Below, one piece after another: positions 60,396 through 64,000 of a stretch of 64,000 nt of DNA. The stretch's first letter is position 1. Every line of letters starts with the position of its first letter. A program made the translations under genes and the position numbers. Source of the stretch: Helicoverpa zea (lineage: Eukaryota > Arthropoda > Insecta > Lepidoptera > Noctuidae); the NCBI RefSeq assembly GCF_022581195.2, contig NC_061452.1, positions 2,611,501-2,675,500 of the forward strand. Reading direction: 5' to 3'. The notes below the pieces were generated by a model. That model was not told the DNA's origin, searched no databases, and was given only the letters and a program-made list of their open reading frames with translations.

Positions 60396-60744
60396 TTAAA
60401 TATATTCATCACAGTACCAAAAGCGGCCATTATTACATTTAGACGGTGTCTATTAAATACTCACTGCTGTGTAAGACCTAATTGAAAATTCAATCATGTT
60501 TATGAAAATATTTATTACTCGGACTTGGGACTGTGAAACGGGCTTTTATTACTTAGCTTTTAAACTTTAAATTTTATTACTTTCAACGCGTGACGTTATA
60601 AAAAGAAGGGTAAAAGGGTGTAGACGACGTGACTACAGAATTTATAATCTTTGAAGAAAAAATGTAGCATCTTGTGTTGGTTCAATTGATTGCTTATATA
60701 TTTTTGGTAGGCGCTGTGATTTTCTTTGCAATTTGTTGCTCCTT

Positions 60745-60917
60745 CATCATCTGCCTAGCGTTTTTCCAACTATGTTGGGGTCGGCTTTACAAGAAGCGAC
60801 TGCATATCTGACCTTCTCAAACTAGGTAACTCAACGATACCCTGAGGCAAGGCTGGTTGTCAGACTTACAGACTTTTACTACCTGTGACGACTGTCAAAG
60901 ATGTTCAAATGAGAGCC
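60745..60917 (-). mobile_element. SINE body copy, antisense (ATGATG-tailed family)
   Basis: CATCATCTGCCTAGCGTTTT, CCAACTATGTTGGGGTCGGC, ACAAGAAGCGACTGCATATC, GGCTGGTTGTCAGACTTAC and GACTGTCAAAGATGTTCAAA. It extends further into the body than the other antisense copies and overlaps the central part of 52149-52470. An internal deletion removes the GATGCAGCTGAG block. Confidence 0.75.
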
Positions 60918-62536
60918 TTAATGAAATCCGTTGCTCCTTAATATTATTGAAATATAAGAAAAAAGTGATTGCAATATTAACAGTTACAAGAAAAAAGCCA
61001 AAGGTCACCTTTTTCCTAATTCGAGCTCATGGCTTTGACAAATGACCGAAACGTTTTCTCATTGTCCACGTTGAGAGCACACGCCTAGCCATTTCGTATA
61101 TTATCCTTATTTTTTTCTGGCGCTACATCATCTTCTTATCGTCGTTTTCAAGCCGTTCGTTTATATTTTCTGAGCATTTTTCTTAACGTGGTACTAACTT
61201 AGAGAATTGAATTAACTGGAGACGCCATTGCCGTGTCTTCCCCTCTACAAAAGGTAAGGTATACAAGAGCACCTCTCTTAATCGTATGTGTATAGAACTT
61301 CAAGTTTATACTTGTGTTTGTCAATTTTGCCATGTGTGTACTGTAACGTAGTTAGAAACTCTTTCATTTGTAAGGTTTTATTCGTTAGATATTTTTGATA
61401 CTGACCGGGCAATCATTTCAAATGAATTCGATTTGTTCCATAGAATAAGTTTTTTATATTGAAGTGTGTCACTTCACCTCTCGAGCCCAAGCAATAAACG
61501 TCGTGATATGGAATCAGTTTTTCATTTTGAGCAAGATAATTATTCCCGGTACGACAGTACTTAACGATGTCGATGTAATTGAAAATGCGTATGACTAAGC
61601 TATCACGTCTTAATTATTGAGTTGGCCCGCCCCACATGCCAAGATTGGCATACTTTTTCTGATATAGGTTTGAGCTCATGGCGAATCCGGTTGGTTAACT
61701 GCTCTAAGACTACTTACGAAGCAAGCGCCTGTATCGACATTCTGTCACGTCGGGTGTTTAACAAAATAAATGATGTAATATACAGCGACGTCACATGTCC
61801 CCCTAAGACTAATCCCGCGCTTAAGAGATTGACCTTAAAATGTTTCACTTTAATGTCAAGTGACTGGGAAAAGTGCTGAAAGAAAGGCTTTTTTGGAGGA
61901 TAATATTTGAGAAGCTTTATCGTATTTTGCTATTAAATATGTTAACATACAAACTATCCTTCACAGGTAAATGTATTGTCAATTTTCCATGATTTTTCGA
62001 AACTACTTAATTAAGTATTGGCAAATTCCCCACTGAATGTTCCTTTATCATTAAATGCATAGCATTAAATGGCTGTGAATATTAGAACTGTTCATTAAAC
62101 ATTTCTATTATAACGGTGGCGTGAAAAATATCGAGTGCAAAGAGTGGAAAACTCAAGGGACTACATCTATCAAGTGATCGAGAGCTGCGACCACGATCAT
62201 TACATTGTACGACACGATTACGATACCATAAAAATATCGTAGACCATTAAACATATATTATAATGGAGGAAATTATGCTTTTTATGTTCAGGATATGTGT
62301 GATAAATTCAATGCTTAAATATAATTTTTCTTTTATGTAATGAACACATCAGATAAGTCGATAAGTTCGAGTCGAACCTTGTAGTTGTCGGTACGAGAAA
62401 TCGGGAAACATACCTGAAACAAAAGATAAACGATTGTAAATACAAGATCCTGTTGACACAGAAATAACAAGGCTGTCTATAGTAATGTGCTGAAATGTTT
62501 TTTGTAGACTGGTCCACAGTCCACCAAAACGGAGCG
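60918..62536. other. Non-coding stretch
   Basis: No supported gene. The open frames at 61622-61879 and 62308-62517 have no domain. No repeat family recognised. Confidence 0.5.
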
Positions 62537-62539
62537 TAA

Positions 62540-62971
62540 GGCCTCTGCCTCGAATTTTGCGGGCAGCGGGGCGGCAGCGGCGGCGGCGCGGGAGCGGCAG
62601 GATCTTACGCGTATATTCATATGGACCGGCCCTCGAATACAGCGGCGCGGGAGCGGCGCGGCGGCGGGCAACGAGCGGTGCGCTCCAGTCAAGCGGTGAC
62701 CGCCCGCGTTGGGCATCTGCATTGTAGGCATAGTGTTATACATTTTTTTTGTGACGTATCAAAATGTGTTCGGACGTGCAAGAGCTAATTATTTCGGCCA
62801 TCTTTGAGAGGACACCCATATGGAACAGCAAACACAACAGAACACAACACTACACTGCTATAGTGCCGCGCGATCTGCCCGCTAGTTTCGAGAACGGGTA
62901 TCCGTTGCCCGCCCCGCTCCCGCGCCGCCGCCGCTGCCGCCCCGCTGCCCGGAAAATTCGAGGCAGAGGCC
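62540..62971. mobile_element. PIF/Harbinger-like non-autonomous DNA transposon
   Basis: The 58-bp terminal inverted repeats lie at 62540-62597 and 62914-62971, starting GGCCTCTGCCTCGAATTTT, with one mismatch by eye. The flanks are TAA at 62537-62539 and TAA at 62972-62974, fitting the 3-bp TWA duplication known for PIF/Harbinger elements. The arms are extremely GC-rich (GGCGGCAGCGGCGGCGGCGC), in sharp contrast to the AT-rich surroundings. No DDE nuclease is present at this size (432 bp). A possible MADF-like start is encoded inside. The open frame at 62477-62743 on the other strand merely reads through an arm. Confidence 0.85.
62764..62853 (+). pseudogene. Possible MADF-domain start inside the PIF/Harbinger-like element
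   Basis: The frame opening at ATG 62764 begins MCSDVQELIISAIFERTPIW and continues NSKHN. This resembles the opening of the MADF DNA-binding domain (pattern LI..V..RP.LW....). MADF or Myb/SANT-like proteins are the usual second gene of PIF/Harbinger transposons. After about 30 residues the similarity ends, and the frame (open to 63027) runs through the GC-rich right arm into Arg/Pro-rich sequence. I infer a deletion derivative that kept the start of the accessory gene. Chance similarity is possible. Confidence 0.4.
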
Positions 62972-62974
62972 TAA

Positions 62975-64000
62975 GAGTTAAAAAGTTAGTTATTCAAACA
63001 TTTGTACGCGGTTTGTTGTGTACCTAAGAGTGGAACATCTTGTATTGATTGCTTAATTTTTTTCTGCCCCTCTTCTCTTGGGCGCAGCCTAGCCTAACGA
63101 TGAAGCAATAATAAATTCTAACTTTATCGATTTTAGAATAAAGTCGTTACAAGTAAAATGGTTCATCCGATATAAAACTGATGGCGATCAGACGCCACTA
63201 GTCGATACGGCTATCCGTCATAGTATTTGTTATAACATGTGTTCAACGTTATTCTATAAAAATATCTGCAACATTTCTTTACTACGTTAACATTTAGCAG
63301 CTTTGTTTATCAAATTTAACATAATTTTCGACGAAATTAAGCCCTAGAACATTACGAGATTATACGCCCACTTGACAATTCACAAAGGCCTCTCAAACCA
63401 ATATTAACCAACAATAATGCTCGGTGAGCAACGAACATCCCTAACAGGATAGCTGCATACGTCACAGGTAGGGCTGCGACACCCCGGGACAGCTGGCAAT
63501 TACCGCGCGACGCGGGATGTCCCGGCTTTCAGTCACGCCCCGGTCGCATTGTGCACGGGACGTAGAATCCCGCATTTTCAGTGCAGTTTAACGCTCGATT
63601 GCTTTGATCCCAATCTCTAATAGGCGTTATTAAACTTTAAAATTTTGTTCGTAAAGCGAAATTCGAATTACATATTCCGAAAAGCCATTAGGCAAAAACT
63701 GTTCAGGGGAAAGAGTAACACATTTTTGCGGCTATATATTGTATCAGTTTTTTAAATAAATAACCTGAATTGTTTTTAGATGAAAATACATGTTTTATGA
63801 ATGTTTATTTTAAACAAGTTCATATATTTTTGTTCATGTAACGAAGATAAATTATACTTTTTATAAAGGTTTTATGTCGTTAACGTTCTATTGAAGTAAG
63901 GTCGTAAAGGGAAACGGAACTGACGTACCCTCATGTTTGTCATTTGCTCCCGCTTCCCGTGAGAGTAGGTCAAGGTTGTAATTTGAACATCATAACGAAT
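62975..64000. other. Non-coding stretch with a GC-rich patch
   Basis: No supported gene. Bases 63463-63560 are GC-rich (CACCCCGGGACAGCTGG, GCGGGATGTCCCGGC) and contain CGGGA/TCCCG words in both orientations, suggesting a fragment of an unrecognised element. The rest is AT-rich. Confidence 0.45.

Noticed and set aside
62477..62743. 88-codon Ala/Arg-rich minus-strand frame
   Set aside because: It reads through the GC-rich inverted arm of the PIF/Harbinger-like element; the composition reflects (GGC)n repeats.

Overview
This window looks like moth or butterfly (Lepidoptera) nuclear DNA, perhaps a noctuoid moth. The evidence is an AT-rich background, a eukaryotic tRNA gene with internal pol III boxes, almost no open coding sequence, and many repeat families that I recall as typical of lepidopteran genomes: SINEs with tRNA-like heads, SINEs with 5S-rRNA-like heads, RTE-type LINE tails ending in (ATG)n, hAT and PIF/Harbinger-like DNA elements, and small hairpin MITEs. 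The species is inferred. No database search was possible.

I can support only two host genes. One is a tRNA-Val(AAC) gene at 23922-23994 on the + strand. The other is an apparently intronless gene for a 158-residue protein with four membrane segments, at 58002-58478 on the - strand, with a poly(A) signal just downstream. The rest is intergenic or intronic DNA. Almost all other open frames are short, lack recognisable domains and behave like chance frames.

Layout: 1-3.6 kb is AT-rich with small repeat clusters. 3.6-6.65 kb holds two oppositely oriented copies of an element with CCCCCGAC ends, each with an internal CA/GT microsatellite, followed by a near-perfect 136-bp inverted repeat. 8-17 kb is mostly featureless, with an antisense SINE copy, a short direct repeat and a hairpin MITE at 17.05-17.17 kb. 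18.75-21.14 kb is a three-level nest: a fold-back element interrupted by a hAT element (8-bp target duplication), itself interrupted by a tRNA-headed SINE (11-bp duplication). 23.1-27.1 kb has a SINE-like insertion with a 16-bp duplication, a widespread lepidopteran repeat, the tRNA gene, one copy of another repeat (its inverted partner lies at 29 kb), and a LINE tail. 28-43 kb is mostly unannotatable sequence with a tRNA-headed SINE at 37.1 kb. 43.5-53.9 kb has 5S-headed SINEs, two RTE fragments and a small MITE. 58 kb carries the membrane-protein gene. 59-63 kb has more SINE copies, a MITE, and a GC-rich 432-bp PIF/Harbinger-like element that may retain the start of a MADF-type accessory protein.

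There is no operon or pathway logic here. The sequence mainly records transposon history. The observations most worth a second look are the nested insertion, the long inverted repeat, the PIF/Harbinger-like element, and the set of 5S-headed SINEs whose (ATG)n tails resemble that of the local RTE LINE.
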